The position numbers and the translations under genes were made by a program. A DNA stretch of 64,000 nt from the NCBI GenBank assembly GCA_947652605.1, contig OX393581.1, positions 32,482,788-32,546,787 of the forward strand, given 5' to 3'. This document shows, piece by piece, positions 13,201 to 23,060 of this stretch (within the stretch, counting starts at the first letter, position 1; every line of letters begins with the position of its first letter). The stretch comes from Elmis aenea (lineage: Eukaryota > Arthropoda > Insecta > Coleoptera > Elmidae). The notes under the pieces were generated by a model. It was not told the DNA's origin. It saw only the letters and a program-made list of their open reading frames with translations, and did not search any database.

Positions 13201-16200
13201 ATGGAATACTCTGTACATTTTTCGTTGCTGGAAAACGAATGCAATTTTAAATGCAAATATATTTTGAAAACTTTTTAAAACCTCAAATAAATTTTTGGCC
13301 AAAATACCGAAACGCTTTAGCAGGCTTCAAATGTCGAGATATAAATTTTTTGACCAAATATAATATTTTTTAAAAGATTTTAGATGTCTGTTTAGAAAAA
13401 CTAAAAAAATCTAAAATATTAACTTTTTTGATGTAACTTTTGCAATTATAATTTTTTTTTATAAACCTGTTTGTAGCCATCTGTTATTTTAATTTAATGA
13501 AGTTATTCATTTTTACTCTATTCTAGTCTCTAGTTGTTTTTTTTTTTAGATTCACTTTCTGTATTTGATTTTTAAATAGTTAGCTAATTTCTTTTAATGT
13601 GATTAATATAAAGGGTTAGGAGAAGGTACCGGAACGGTCAATTATCTCAGCTATTTACAAACCTTTTTTACTGAAATTTAGCATGAGTGCACGACTCTAA
13701 ATGGTAAAAGATAAAGAGTTTATTGATGATATTTTAAATTTTTTTGCATTTCTGGTTCAGAAGGAAATGACCCCAACAATTTTTTTTTAACCGAACACCC
13801 TGCATATTTTTACGTTTTTGGGTGCAGAATTAAAAAAATGCATTCAGAAACGTCATCATTTCAAAATTAAGTTAATAAAATAACTAAAAAAAGCGAAACA
13901 ACTCAAAATCAAGATGCATCCAGGGGTTTGGAGCAGTGCAATTCTTTAATTGCTCCGCTCCAGCTCCGCTCTGGCATCAAAATGCCTCATCCAGCCCCGC
14001 TCCATGCTCCAAATATTGTTAACAACAGTTAAAAAAAAACACTTTTTTGATTAATTTTATCGGATATGTAGAAGTTGGTCAAAAATAACAATATTTGACC
14101 CTAACATACAAGTAAAGTTAAATAAATGTTTGAAAAAACAAATTATTGATCTTCAAACGTTGAAAAAAAGAAAAAAACTGTTGTTTTTTTTAAATTGTAG
14201 ATAATAAACTGGAGCAGTGGAGCAATCAAAATTCTTTGCTCCGGGCTCCGCTCCTGCTCCCGGCAAAAACCCATTGCTCCACTGCTCCGTGCTCCAGCTC
14301 CGAGCTCCGCTCCAAACCCCTGCATGTAACTACTGTCAGTTTGTTGTCAAATTTTATTGTTCATAAGAGCGTTGCCAGGCACTAGACTCACGGCTTGTCA
14401 GAATCAATAATCAATAAAACTTGGAAACAAACTGACAGTAGTTACAGGTATCTTGATTTTGAGTTGTTTAGTTTTTAAATTATTTTATTAACTTTATTTC
14501 AAAATAAACCATTGAATTTGAATTTTTGTGAGTGTATTTTTATCTTCTTTATCCAAAAACGTACAAATATACAGTGTGTTCCATTAAAAAAATATATGGC
14601 GGGATCGTTTTCTGCTAAATATCCTGAAAATATCACCAATAAATTCTTTACTTTTAGCCATAATTAAAGCCAATCCTCAGAAAAAAGGGATTTGTAAATA
14701 ACTAAGATAAACAATCGTTGCGGGACTTTCTTCTAACCCTGTATAAGCGTGGCCATACAATAATTATGGAAATATTATAAAAACATCTTTTTTGCTACTT
14801 GAATTTTATGTTGAGCTGATTATTTAGCATGCAATTTAGTAATTTTATGTAATTTTAATCTGTATCTAATAATAGGCGATATTTTATTACCCTAGAATTT
14901 GAAATATGAATTAACTTACTGAATGAAATACTATTGACTGACAAGTTTCCTACTTTGTAAAATAAATCTAGTGCTTTTCACTGATTCGAACTTGAACACT
15001 AAATTAAACACATTATTCGTGTGAAGCTGTAAAGTTAAAATGTTAATCACATGAAAACCAGTTTGATATTTTCGAAAATATGTGTGTGTTTGTGGTCAGC
15101 TACAACAGCAAAAGATTTCAATATTCAGAGTCACGTCTCCAACCTAAATAAACATACGTATTACTTACCTTCGAATATCCTTAGGCCTTTCTCATAATTC
15201 TCGCGTTGCTCAATCCTGATTTTAAAGGCTATTACTTTTCTGCAAGTACGGAATAGCAGTGGTAATCAATCTACTGGATTTGGATCTAAATCTTCGTATT
15301 TTCAATTCTAGTTCTCGACTGTCTGTATCAATTTCCTCAGTAGTAGTTATGCATGTATTGCCTTTAAGCACGAATTAGACTTGATGATACAGTAGTTGGA
15401 ATTCTTTCTCATTATTTCGCCGACTGTTGAACTAAAATCGTTTAAATGGCGAGTATAAGTAGTTCGATTTGTGTACCCACTGATTAAAGGCTGATGCCGC
15501 CTGCAGTTTGTAAAGTTGCTGGATGTGTAGCAGGGTTTTAAAGAACACTGTACCCTAGCTTAATGAAGCTATATTAGTTGGTGTATGGAAGTAAAAGTAA
15601 AATTTACCTAACACTCATGGAGGACGGACTAAAGTGACAAATGGATTTGGAATTGTTTGCTTAATAAAAACTTGTAGAATGCTACGCCCCAATATAAACA
15701 AAATCGTAAGGAAATATTACTGCGTTAAACATCCGGAATACAAATATTGGTTTTTCTTATTAGGATGCTGGTATAAGTCGGATTTATATGCTGTAAATGA
15801 TGATAAAGTTATAAATGCGTTAGATATAATTCAAAATATTGTGAGTTAACAATGTAACTGTAATAGATATTTTACAATTTTGATTATAATAGAAACAAGT
15901 AACCTTTTATTACCACAGATCTGACTGTCAATATGGAAAAAAAAGTTTAAAGTAATTAATAAACTATAGAATGATATTGGTTTTTGCAATAAACGCATTG
16001 TTTATTTATGCCAGCAGTGGTTAAACTTTTCAACGAGTAATTATGTAATATGTAATTTTAAACAAAAAGAATCTTCTCCACTTCGTGGGTTAGGCCATTT
16101 GGATTGTTTCGTCTTCATAAGATACTTCTCTCAACTTGTAATTAAAAATTAAATAAAATATTCTGAAGGGTTAATTGCTGAGCTCGATATGACATATGAC

Positions 16201-19200
16201 ACTACATTTGAGAATTCAATGTATGCGTCTTACGGATGACTTTATAGAATACTAGGCGATTTACCCGGCGTTGCACGGGTGATAACAATTCTCTTTTATC
16301 AATCACAGATTACTCGCGCTCCGCGCTCGCGCTCGGCGGACGTTTCCGGCCGTTCCCGGGCATTTTTGGCCGTTCTTTATACGACGTTTGATCTGTTAGG
16401 TCCTAAATAGTAACTGTGCAAAATTTGGTCCCGATCGGCCAACGGACCTAGGATTCTATAGCGAACAAACAAGCAAACACACAAACAAGCTCTTTTATAT
16501 ATATACAAGATGATTTACCCGGCGTTGCACGGGCGATTACAATTTTAATTACTTTTTTTAACTTGAATAAGCCCAATAATTCCAAATCATACACAAATTA
16601 CATACTCTGATCAATCATCTTTCCATTTTCTTATAATTCATTAAAAAATAACTATTTATTGCTTAAAAATTGAATAATAACTCAAATTTATTTTCTTTCG
16701 TCTTGTTTCAATTAAAAATGTACTAATAAAAATAATACTTCATGTACATTTATTACTAATTGTATGCAAAACAATCTTTACTTGAGAAATACACCGCGCC
16801 GTATTGTGTTTTGACCAGGTATTTGCCGACGTAAGATCGAATCCTGTCCAAGTAATTATTTTTTTTTTAAATTCGTAATATGTGCTTGTACTTAAAGTTT
16901 GGCGTTAGATCTGCAAGGTCCTAAATAGTAACTGTGCAAAATTTGGTCCCGATCGGTCAACGGACCTAGGATTCTATAGCGAACAAACAAACAAACACAC
17001 AAACGAGCTCTTTTATATACATATATAGATAGAAAGAAGAAGATAGATAGATGAACCTTGTTGTACGCATTCGACTGTTAATATATTTGCGAATCATAAG
17101 CAGATTTTATAGTTACTGAAGGCAAGCTTAATAAATGTTATTGTGGCAATTAATGTCGTATTTGTTATAACAGTAGTTATTTACTAAGGTTATAAACAAA
17201 ATGATATTTTCTGTCAGCTAACTCAGTTTAAGACTTTCAGAGATGTTAAAAGGACATGTTCAATTATCATTTTTTTAAGCAAATTTATTAGGTTAAAATA
17301 ATAATTATAATTGTTTTCAGTATATGTTTCTACTTCTTCTTATATTCCTACTAGAAGCCATGGTTGGAATTTTAGCCTTTGTTTATGAAGAACAAGTGCA
17401 AAATGAATTAGAATTAAACTTGAATAATACATTTTTGGTAAATTATAAACACGATGAAGACAAAACCAAAGCCATAGATTTATTGCAGGAAAAGGTGAGA
17501 ATATTTTGATTAATTTTAACTGATATTTTAGAATTATTTGCACTTATTCTCTTTAGGCGATAGTTAAAAATATATTATTACTTTATTTCCGTTAGCCTAT
17601 TATTAACCATTGATGCAATAAAGATATAAAATACTTCAAAAACTTGTTAACAACCATAAAATACTCGCTGTTCACTTAACCCGTGTAAATATATATTTAG
17701 ATGCTAATGAAGTTATAATTAAATGTGTGTCATAAAATTTGACTGTCATTAACAAATTATTTAATTACATGTTGTAAAATTGTTGAATTACGTTATTTAG
17801 TGCTTTCCGAAATGAAATATTTGGAATATTTTTACGCAAATTCATTATCACACAACAAAAAATGCAGTTAATGTACCATAAGTTTTGTAACATAAGCAAA
17901 CTTCAATTAAATGACCTATAAACAACTGTTTACAATAAACAATATTATATAATTATTACCACGGTAATTTTAGGTTAGAATTTTTGCATACGTGACTGAG
18001 AATAATTCTAGAGCCCAAAAAGGTGTGTGCAACAAGTTTGTAACGACCTAAAATCTCACTTAAAAAAAAAAACAATCAATAATACTTTAATATTTCATTT
18101 AAATTCGTTTTGAATGTATTGATAGCTTGATTGAAGTGTTAAAAATTAAATTATTTTATATATTATTTACAGTTCAAATGTTGTGGATCTGGTGGGTATA
18201 GTGACTGGAAGCATAGTGCGTGGATAACGGAAGGATTGGCTGAAGATAATATAGTACCTGATTCCTGCTGTAAGACAGTAACATACAAATGTGGGCGCCG
18301 AACTCATCCATCTAATATTAATCATGTCGTAAGTTGAAACTTTTAAGGCGTTCATAGCTTCCGGTTGAGATCTATCAACTGCATAATAGGCTAAAAGTAA
18401 TTAAAAAAAGGCTTCTATGCTATTATTTTTGTTACTCTGCTCAAGGTGTTAATTTAATAACATATTAAAATCTTAATAAGCGTGCTATGTGGTTCAAAAG
18501 CGTGACGCTAATTTAATTTTGACTTGATCATTCTTATTCACCAAGGAAGGGAGTTTATCAGTTTAGAAGAAACAGTTTTTACTGTAATTTAAATTATACG
18601 AATATATATTTTCCCAATTTTGATTATTTTAAAAGATCTTAGCAGTGAAAACGTACTTTATTGATTTCATTTGAAAAAAAAAACATTTTAAAATTTGTTA
18701 ATGTTATATTTAGTAACATACGTAACCTTATAAATTATCATCTATGGATTGTATTGCCTCTGTTATACCGACAAATACTTGTTTTTTTTTTCAATTTTTT
18801 TAAAGAAACTAATTTTTTGTATAGCATCTACAATTTCTCAAATAATTAAATAAAATAATTATTTCATGAACCTTTTGGTACAGAGGAATAACATTTCTTT
18901 AAATGTATAGTCCGCCATCGTATTCAAAAATAGTTGAAAAGCTTTTTTAATGAGCTTATTGCTAGTGTCAAAAAATTAACTCTATAAATCTGTATAAAGT
19001 ATTTTTAATTAAAAAAAAAACAAGACAACAAATGTTGCACGCGCTTTCTTCAAACTTTCAATAAACAATTGTCAAGAACTCTATATACCAGCAGTTCCCA
19101 AACTGGCTTACAGGGGCGCCGCGATATACATATTTCAATATTAGACATCTTTTGCAAATTTTTTGTGATATTTGTTGTTAAATCTTGTCAAATAAAGGAG

Positions 19201-22200
19201 TTTTCTTATGATTATATTTATTTGAATTGAATAAATTATGGTTTGACTTGGAAAAACATTGAGATATTAACTGCGCTGTGAATCAAAAAAATTTGGAAAC
19301 CACTGCTATATAGGGTGAGTCACGATGGACGCGTCGGAGTTTTATGGCGAAACGGTTTATATTTTCCAATTTCTGTCGCTGTTAGATTATGTAAATCAAT
19401 AAGGGCTACATTTTACAAATATTTTCAAATATACAGGGTGCTCCAAAAAAGAGTGGCAAAGTTATACTTTTTCTTATGGAACACCCTGTTTATTTTTACA
19501 TTTTTGGATTCCTCTTTAAATTTAATTTAAAAAATGTATAAGGTCGTATGGGTCTAAAGTCAACCGTTCTCGTGAAAATTGCATTTTCATGAAAATACAG
19601 TATTTTAAAAAAATTTCAACATTTAAAAACTTTGAGAAGTCTGAAGAAATTCGCTTGGAGATAAGATTGACAATAGATTATGTAATACTTTGCACCACCT
19701 ACATTTTTAAAATATTATACAGGGCGTTTTTTACGCTTGGTCAAACTTGTGAAACTTTAAACATCGATAACTCATTTTTTTAAAATACAACACCCTATAT
19801 TTGTTTACACCGTCTTATAGAAAATTTAATTCTCTTTCGAAAACATTAATACTGTTTTATACCTAAAATTGATATTTTCCGAGATATCGCGATTTTATTG
19901 TTAATTATTAGGGCAAAGTAATATTTTCGAGTAGGCTATAAAGGTAGACAGCGGTAATTTGAAACAATTGAAAGAAAGAACAAGAAAGGTTTAGTTTTAT
20001 CTTTTGCCTAGGCATTTTCGACATTTTTTTATAATGAAGAGCAATCTCACGTTTAAATCGAGATTTCTTAAAATTATTTATGTATTTATTTATTGGACCA
20101 GTATGATCATGATTACTAAATCCTATAAACCATTTTTTTGTATGTTTATAATACGACACTCGGTTCTAACAAAATGTCTTTGCTTAAATTCTGGTTCCAC
20201 GCATTTTGCAAACATTGTGTTTTATACAGTGTGCACAATGTTTAATGTAAGTGTTAATGGTGTGTTAACTAAAATATAAATACACAGAAAATATTTCAAA
20301 TTGGGACCGTAGTAACTTTAATTGAACATTTATAAAAATATTTCTAGCGATAACTAAATTGTATGTAATAATAATTCAATTAAAGTTACTACAGTCCCAA
20401 TTTGAAATATTTTCTGTGTATTTATATTTTAGTTAACACACCATAAACACTAACTTACATTAAACATTGTGCACACTGTATAAAACGCAATGTTTGTAAA
20501 ATGCGTGGAACCAGAATTTAAGCAAAGACATTTTGTTAGAACCGAGTGTCGTATTATAAACATACAAAAAAATGGTTTATAGGATTTAGTAATCATCTTA
20601 TCATACTGGTCCAATAAATAAATGCATAAATAATTTTAAGAAATCTCGATTTAAACGTGAGATTGCTCTTCATTATAAAAAAATGTCAAAAATGCGTATT
20701 AATAATAATTAACAATAAAATCGCGATATCTCGGAAAATATCAATTTTAGGTATAAAACAGTATTAATGTTTTCGAAAGAGAATTAAATTTTCTATAAGA
20801 CGGTGTAAAAAAATATAGGGTGTTGTATTTAAAAAAAATGAGTTATCGATGTTTAAAGTTTCACAAGTTTGACCAAGCGTAAAAAACGCCCTGTATAATA
20901 TTTTAAAAATGTAGGTGGTGCAAAGTATTACATAATCTATTGTCAATCTTATCTCCAAGCGAATTTCTTCAGACTTCTCAAAGTTTTTAAATGTTGAAAA
21001 TTTTTGAAAATACTGTATTTTCATGAAAATGCAATTTTCACGAGAACGGTTGACTTTAGATCCATATGACCTTATACATTTTTTGAATTAAATTTAAAGG
21101 GGAATCCAAAAATGTAAAAATATACAGGGTGTTCGATAAGAAAAAGTATGCCACTCTTTTTTGGAGCACCCTGTATATTTGAAAATATTTTTTAAATGTA
21201 TCCCTTATTGACTTACATAATCTAACAGCGACAGAAATTGGAAAATATAAACCGTTTCGCCATAAAACTCCGACGCGTCCGTCGTGACTCACCCTGTATA
21301 CACTGTTGAATTTTAGCTCCTCCTACTCGATGCATCTCAACAAAGTGGTATAGTCACCGTCAAGTTTAATGGCGAGCGGTGGGGGTGCGCACTAAACAAA
21401 ATTGGAATTGAACACCTACTTACTTAGTTGTATTGGTATACCCGCCAATGGTTTTAAGGTCCATACTTTAGCGTATACTTCGCGAAAATACCCCCACCTT
21501 TCGCCAATGAGGCTTCACGAGAACTGTATGTACACATTATATAATATTTAGTAATATCGGTTTGTTGTAAATTCTCCCGTCATGTTTAAATATTGCTCGA
21601 AATGGGCGCAGTTATTGTAATAAATCGAAAGACGCGGTAAATTCTCACTTAGGTACGCGCCGATTCCAGAAAATCAGATGTAGAATTAGCGAAAGAAATT
21701 TAATTTTTAGCACGCAAAAGTTATGTTAAAAGTAAATACTTTTTTTTAAAACATAACCATGCCGACCTCTTAAAATAGTATGTAGTACTATGGACGTCCG
21801 CAGAAAATTATCCAGGGGGAAGCAAAGCTTGCAAAGGAACGCATTAAAATATTTGTTTTGGGTTGCACTGGTTCGTTGACCTACGTATTAATAATAATAG
21901 TGGACTGTATAAATGATAACTTTATTTGTTACTGTACATTCGTTATACATTCGATGTTACAACATTACTAGCGCTTGTAAACACCTTGCTAGCGCTTCAG
22001 ACACTCGTACTCTACTTGCGCTCGAGGTACACTGATTCTACTGCTAGCCGCTAGCCTAGTCAAAAAAACTACCCTTCCACTTCGTGGTACAGTCAATGTC
22101 ACAAATTAAACCGCAAACAATATTAACGAACTTTTAACTTGACCCTCTTTCATTTGGTCATTAATGGAGTACTCGATTCCAGCGAGGGGCAAGTGCCCCG

Positions 22201-22755
22201 TTTGCCCTCCCCTGTGGACACCCATGTGTAGTACATATTTACAATTAGTCTTACTTTTAAACTTCGCTAACAAAATTATTCAAATTTTTTTAGCTATATC
22301 AAGTCTAAAATTTAATTTATCTACGGTGTGCCGTGTGCCGTTTTCTGAATTAAAATTTTAAATCTTAGTTTTCTACAAATTATTAAAACTTCATCAAAAC
22401 TATTGCCTTGTTGTTTTGTTAACCGCACTAGAAAAATTAATTGCTAAACATTGTGTTGAACCAAATTTGTTTTTAAACTACTAAACTTTAATTTTAGAAT
22501 TCAAAAAGCTTGGTTAATGCGATATCAGCATCAATACTGTAGTATAGAAATAGAGATAGATGAATAGTATTTTATGAATATATATCAATTTGTCTGTTGC
22601 AGGGATGTTTGAGCAGTATGGCGGATCATATGAAAAGTCATTTAATAATTTTAAGCGCAGTAGGTTTAGGAATATGTGTTTTACAAATATTTGGCATTAT
22701 ATTTTCTTGTTGTCTATATTTTAAGTTGAAAGATGTTTTCATTGATGATGTGTAA
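1133..22755 (+). CDS. CD151-like: CD151-like tetraspanin, complete, five coding exons
   Basis: Tetraspanins are four-pass membrane proteins that organise integrins and other partners in membrane microdomains. Joined exons 1133-1219, 12532-12723, 17321-17494, 18173-18328 and 22603-22755 give 253 residues, the length of human CD151 as I remember it. Transmembrane segments lie near residues 20-45, 58-82, 92-114 and 218-242. The short loop after TM2 has the family GCC motif followed by a Cys. The large extracellular loop has six cysteines: CCG, PDSCC, KCG and GC. One N-glycosylation sequon (NNT) lies near residue 128. The PDSCCKTV block and the GIIFSCCLY start of the tail match CD151 closely. All four introns are phase 0. 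An in-frame TAA at 1121 fixes the start. Introns are 11.3, 4.6, 0.7 and 4.3 kb. It ends tail to tail with TMEM237. Tetraspanin is near certain; the CD151 subfamily is likely. Confidence 0.93.
3381..3725. mobile_element. MITE with nested palindrome, copy 1
   Basis: The ends TTTTTGTGCGATCG and CGATCGCACAAAAAA are inverted repeats, and the shared sequence continues to about 3725. Inside, at 3451-3552, GGCCCTCTCCTTAGCAACGG and its complement form a long hairpin around a second, smaller palindrome. A close second copy in the same orientation is at 31641-32058. No coding capacity. Confidence 0.75.
3799..3964. mobile_element. piggyBac-type MITE flanked by TTAA
   Basis: The ends GGCCCTATTGCATAAA and TTGTGCAATCGGGCCGGCC are inverted repeats, flanked by TTAA at 3795-3798 and 3965-3968, the target duplication of piggyBac elements. 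A longer relative carrying a SINE is at 35031-35498. Confidence 0.65.
3969..4091. mobile_element. Second short TTAA-adjacent MITE beside 3799-3964
   Basis: It starts GGCCCGATTGCTTAAA directly after the shared TTAA at 3965 and ends near TTATGCAATCGA. The termini resemble those of the preceding MITE but the interior differs. No TTAA is visible on the right side, so this may be a truncated or rearranged copy. Confidence 0.45.
5034..5462. mobile_element. hAT MITE with GGAGC reiterations, copy 1
   Basis: The termini CAGGGGTTTGGAGC and GCTCCAAACCCCTG are inverted repeats. The 8-base sequence ATAAAATC flanks both sides (5026-5033 and 5463-5470), the target duplication expected of hAT elements. Subterminal regions consist of repeated GGAGC and GGAGCGGAGC units. 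No transposase. An inverted copy is at 13921-14322. Confidence 0.85.
6080..6474. mobile_element. Degenerate hAT-like MITE
   Basis: The left end AGAGGTTCCCAACCG and right end TTGGCAATCCCTG resemble inverted hAT termini, with matching inner pieces around CGACCCC. No clear target duplication is visible. Confidence 0.4.
6891..7220. mobile_element. Degenerate hAT-like MITE with internal direct repeat
   Basis: Left CAGTTTCTCCAAAGTGGGG and right TTTTGGAGACCGCTG suggest inverted termini. A block beginning GTCAGGCTGCTAATCAG occurs twice, near 6936 and 7140. No clean target duplication was seen. Confidence 0.4.
7555..7995. other. Less AT-rich, apparently repeat-free segment in intron 1
   Basis: This stretch is richer in GC than its surroundings and contains two E-box-like CACGTG motifs, several GATA-like motifs and an 88-codon open frame (7729-7995) with no recognisable domain or splice context. 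It might be a regulatory element. Nothing proves it. Confidence 0.25.
8320..8516. repeat. CAGGGTG-family repeat fragment
   Basis: It begins ACAGGGTGTCCACC and ends with ACACCCTG, short inverted ends. The following sequence (GGTCTAAAATCAATCG near 8565) resembles the interior of the large palindrome at 19313-21294, so this looks like a decayed relative. Confidence 0.4.
8953..9573 (+). pseudogene. Pogo-type transposon remnant with transposase N-terminus
   Basis: GGGGCAAGTTG-type repeats occur directly and inverted near 8983, 9335, 9370 and 9391, as in pogo subterminal regions. At 9448 an ATG opens about 42 codons beginning MVRNYVKKTDRRSWSDDAF, which matches the conserved start of pogo transposases (helix-turn-helix N-terminus). 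The frame then ends in unrelated sequence, and no catalytic domain follows. Confidence 0.6.
10074..10305. mobile_element. hAT MITE, CAGAGCC family, copy 1
   Basis: Termini CAGAGCCAGTCCTAGGG and CCGGCCCTG, with the perfect 8-base duplication ATAACATT at 10066-10073 and 10306-10313. It contains the family motifs GGGTTTGCGGG and GTGTGCGGTGCACACTCTGC. Related copies are at 25278-25448 and, inverted, 57109-57345. Confidence 0.85.
11815..12090. repeat. Foldback repeat with GACCAATAAC blocks
   Basis: The block GCGTTTTTGACCAATAAC ... CTAGAAACTACCAATAAA near 11928-11976 is repeated in inverted form near 12032-12078 (TTTATTGGTCGTTTCTAAG ... GATTGGTCGAAAATA). An additional direct copy lies near 11818-11870. 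No target duplication was identified. Confidence 0.5.
12532..12723 (+). CDS. CD151-like: Tetraspanin coding exon 2 (residues 30-93)
   Basis: This exon completes TM1 and encodes the small extracellular loop, TM2 and the short inner loop with the signature LGCCAVCKEHRPLL. The acceptor is a T-rich tract ending CAG at 12531. The donor is GTAAGT at 12724. Both borders are phase 0. Confidence 0.95.
13871..14492. mobile_element. Foldback element interrupted by a hAT MITE
   Basis: The left arm (AACTCAAAATCAAGAT ... GTAACTACTGTCAGTTTGTT, interrupted) and the right arm (CAAACTGACAGTAGTTAC ... ATCTTGATTTTGAGTT) are inverted repeats. The left arm is split by the hAT MITE at 13921-14322, so the foldback was present first. 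Confidence 0.65.
13921..14322. mobile_element. hAT MITE with GGAGC reiterations, copy 2 (inverted)
   Basis: Same termini (CAGGGGTTTGGAGC / GCTCCAAACCCCTG) as 5034-5462 but in opposite orientation. The flanks GATGCATC and CATGTAAC do not form a duplication, so the insertion site has since changed. Confidence 0.8.
16252..17033. repeat. Two head-to-tail copies of a CTAGGCGATTTACCCGG repeat
   Basis: Copy 1 (16252-16507) runs from CTAGGCGATTTACCCGGCG to CTCTTTTATATATA. Copy 2 (16508-17033) begins GATGATTTACCCGGCG and ends similarly, with a longer, different middle. Both share the block AAATAGTAACTGTGCAAAA and the tail ATTCTATAGCGAACAAAC. A third, inverted copy is at 40067-40348. I could not assign a superfamily. 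Confidence 0.6.
17321..17494 (+). CDS. CD151-like: Tetraspanin coding exon 3 (residues 94-151)
   Basis: This exon encodes TM3 (YMFLLLLIFLLEAMVGILAF) and the first helices of the large extracellular loop, including the NNT sequon. The glutamate inside TM3 is a usual tetraspanin feature. The acceptor ends TTTTCAG at 17320 and the donor is GTGAGA at 17495. Confidence 0.95.
17495..18172 (+). other. Tetraspanin intron 3 (678 bases)
   Basis: A short AT-rich phase 0 intron. I see no feature in it. Confidence 0.6.
18173..18328 (+). CDS. CD151-like: Tetraspanin coding exon 4 (residues 152-203)
   Basis: This exon holds the variable part of the large extracellular loop, with the CCG motif at the start, PDSCC in the middle and one further Cys (KCG). 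The acceptor ends TTTACAG at 18172 and the donor is GTAAGT at 18329. Both borders are phase 0. Confidence 0.95.
19089..19305. mobile_element. hAT MITE abutting the large palindrome
   Basis: Termini CAGCAGTTCCCAAACTGG and TTGGAAACCACTG. The flanks CTATATAC (19081-19088) and CTATATAG (19306-19313) match at 7 of 8 bases; the last base belongs to the adjacent palindrome. Related ends occur at 42308-42601 and 40952-40970. Confidence 0.65.
19313..21294. mobile_element. Large foldback element, near-palindrome of about 2 kb
   Basis: The left arm 19313-20326 and right arm 20375-21294 are inverted copies with only scattered differences, separated by a 48-base spacer. The arms start GGGTGAGTCACGATGGACGC and end with its complement, next to TA-rich flanks that may include a TA or TATA duplication. 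The left arm has an extra block of about 100 bases (roughly 19911-20011) missing from the right. The open frames in the arms are mirror images and have no known domain. Confidence 0.85.
21789..22226. mobile_element. Non-autonomous element with 8-bp target duplication TGTAGTAC
   Basis: TGTAGTAC flanks both sides (21781-21788 and 22227-22234). The ends TATGGACGTCCGCAG and CTGTGGACACCCATG are imperfect inverted repeats. An 8-bp duplication fits hAT or P-type elements; the family is not resolved. No transposase is seen. Confidence 0.65.
22603..22755 (+). CDS. CD151-like: Tetraspanin coding exon 5 (residues 204-253 and stop)
   Basis: This exon begins with the last loop cysteine (GC), then TM4 and a short cytosolic tail ending KLKDVFIDDV. 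The tail contains YFKL at the membrane edge, a YxxPhi tyrosine-type sorting motif at the position where human CD151 carries YRSL. The acceptor ends TTGCAG at 22602 and the stop is TAA at 22753-22755. Confidence 0.95.
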   Translation, partial: GCLSSMADHMKSHLIILSAVGLGICVLQIFGIIFSCCLYFKLKDVFIDDV

Positions 22756-22961
22756 AGTTGTACAGTTTTTGATCTGAATGTTTATGACCTGTGTCTAATT
22801 TATCTGTATATGTGCGATGTATGTCTGTACACATGCGTGAAACGCTTGTGTTGTCAATTTTGTGGTAAAGTTTCTGACGTTATTGTTCTGCTAGTTAACT
22901 AAAGTTACTTAAGTTTAATTCTGTACTTATGAAGCACATAATGTATGAAGGATTTTTAATG

Positions 22962-22967
22962 AATAAA
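22962..22967 (+). terminator. Poly(A) signal AATAAA of the tetraspanin
   Basis: This canonical hexamer lies 207 bases after the tetraspanin stop and is followed by a T-rich stretch. Cleavage is expected about 10-30 bases further on, inside the region that also carries the poly(A) hexamers of the opposite-strand TMEM237 gene. Confidence 0.7.
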
Positions 22968-22972
22968 CTGTT

Positions 22973-22993
22973 TTTATTTACAACTTATTTATT
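22973..22993 (-). terminator. Two poly(A) signals of TMEM237, on the - strand
   Basis: Read on the - strand, AATAAA occurs at 22993-22988 and again at 22978-22973, 67 and 82 bases after the TMEM237 stop codon at 23061. The predicted 3' UTR is therefore under about 110 bases. These hexamers lie directly beside the + strand hexamer of the tetraspanin. Confidence 0.65.
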
Positions 22994-23060
22994 TTTGTTT
23001 GATGATTAAAAGTAAAATTTGCAATGATATATGTGTATAACTTGGCACAGCAAAATAAAT

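Larger units (their letters stand above)
12724..17320 (+). other. Tetraspanin intron 2 (4.6 kb)
   Basis: This phase 0 intron contains nested elements at 13871-14492 and two copies of a CTAGGCGATTTACCCGG repeat at 16252-17033. A 71-codon frame at 15634-15849 has no recognisable domain. I see nothing else. Confidence 0.6.
18329..22602 (+). other. Tetraspanin intron 4 (4.3 kb)
   Basis: This phase 0 intron holds a hAT MITE (19089-19305), the large palindrome (19313-21294) and an 8-bp-TSD element (21789-22226). No other gene was recognised. Confidence 0.7.

Noticed and set aside
15634..15849. 71-codon open frame on the + strand
   Set aside because: Unrecognised, inside an intron, with no fitting splice sites.
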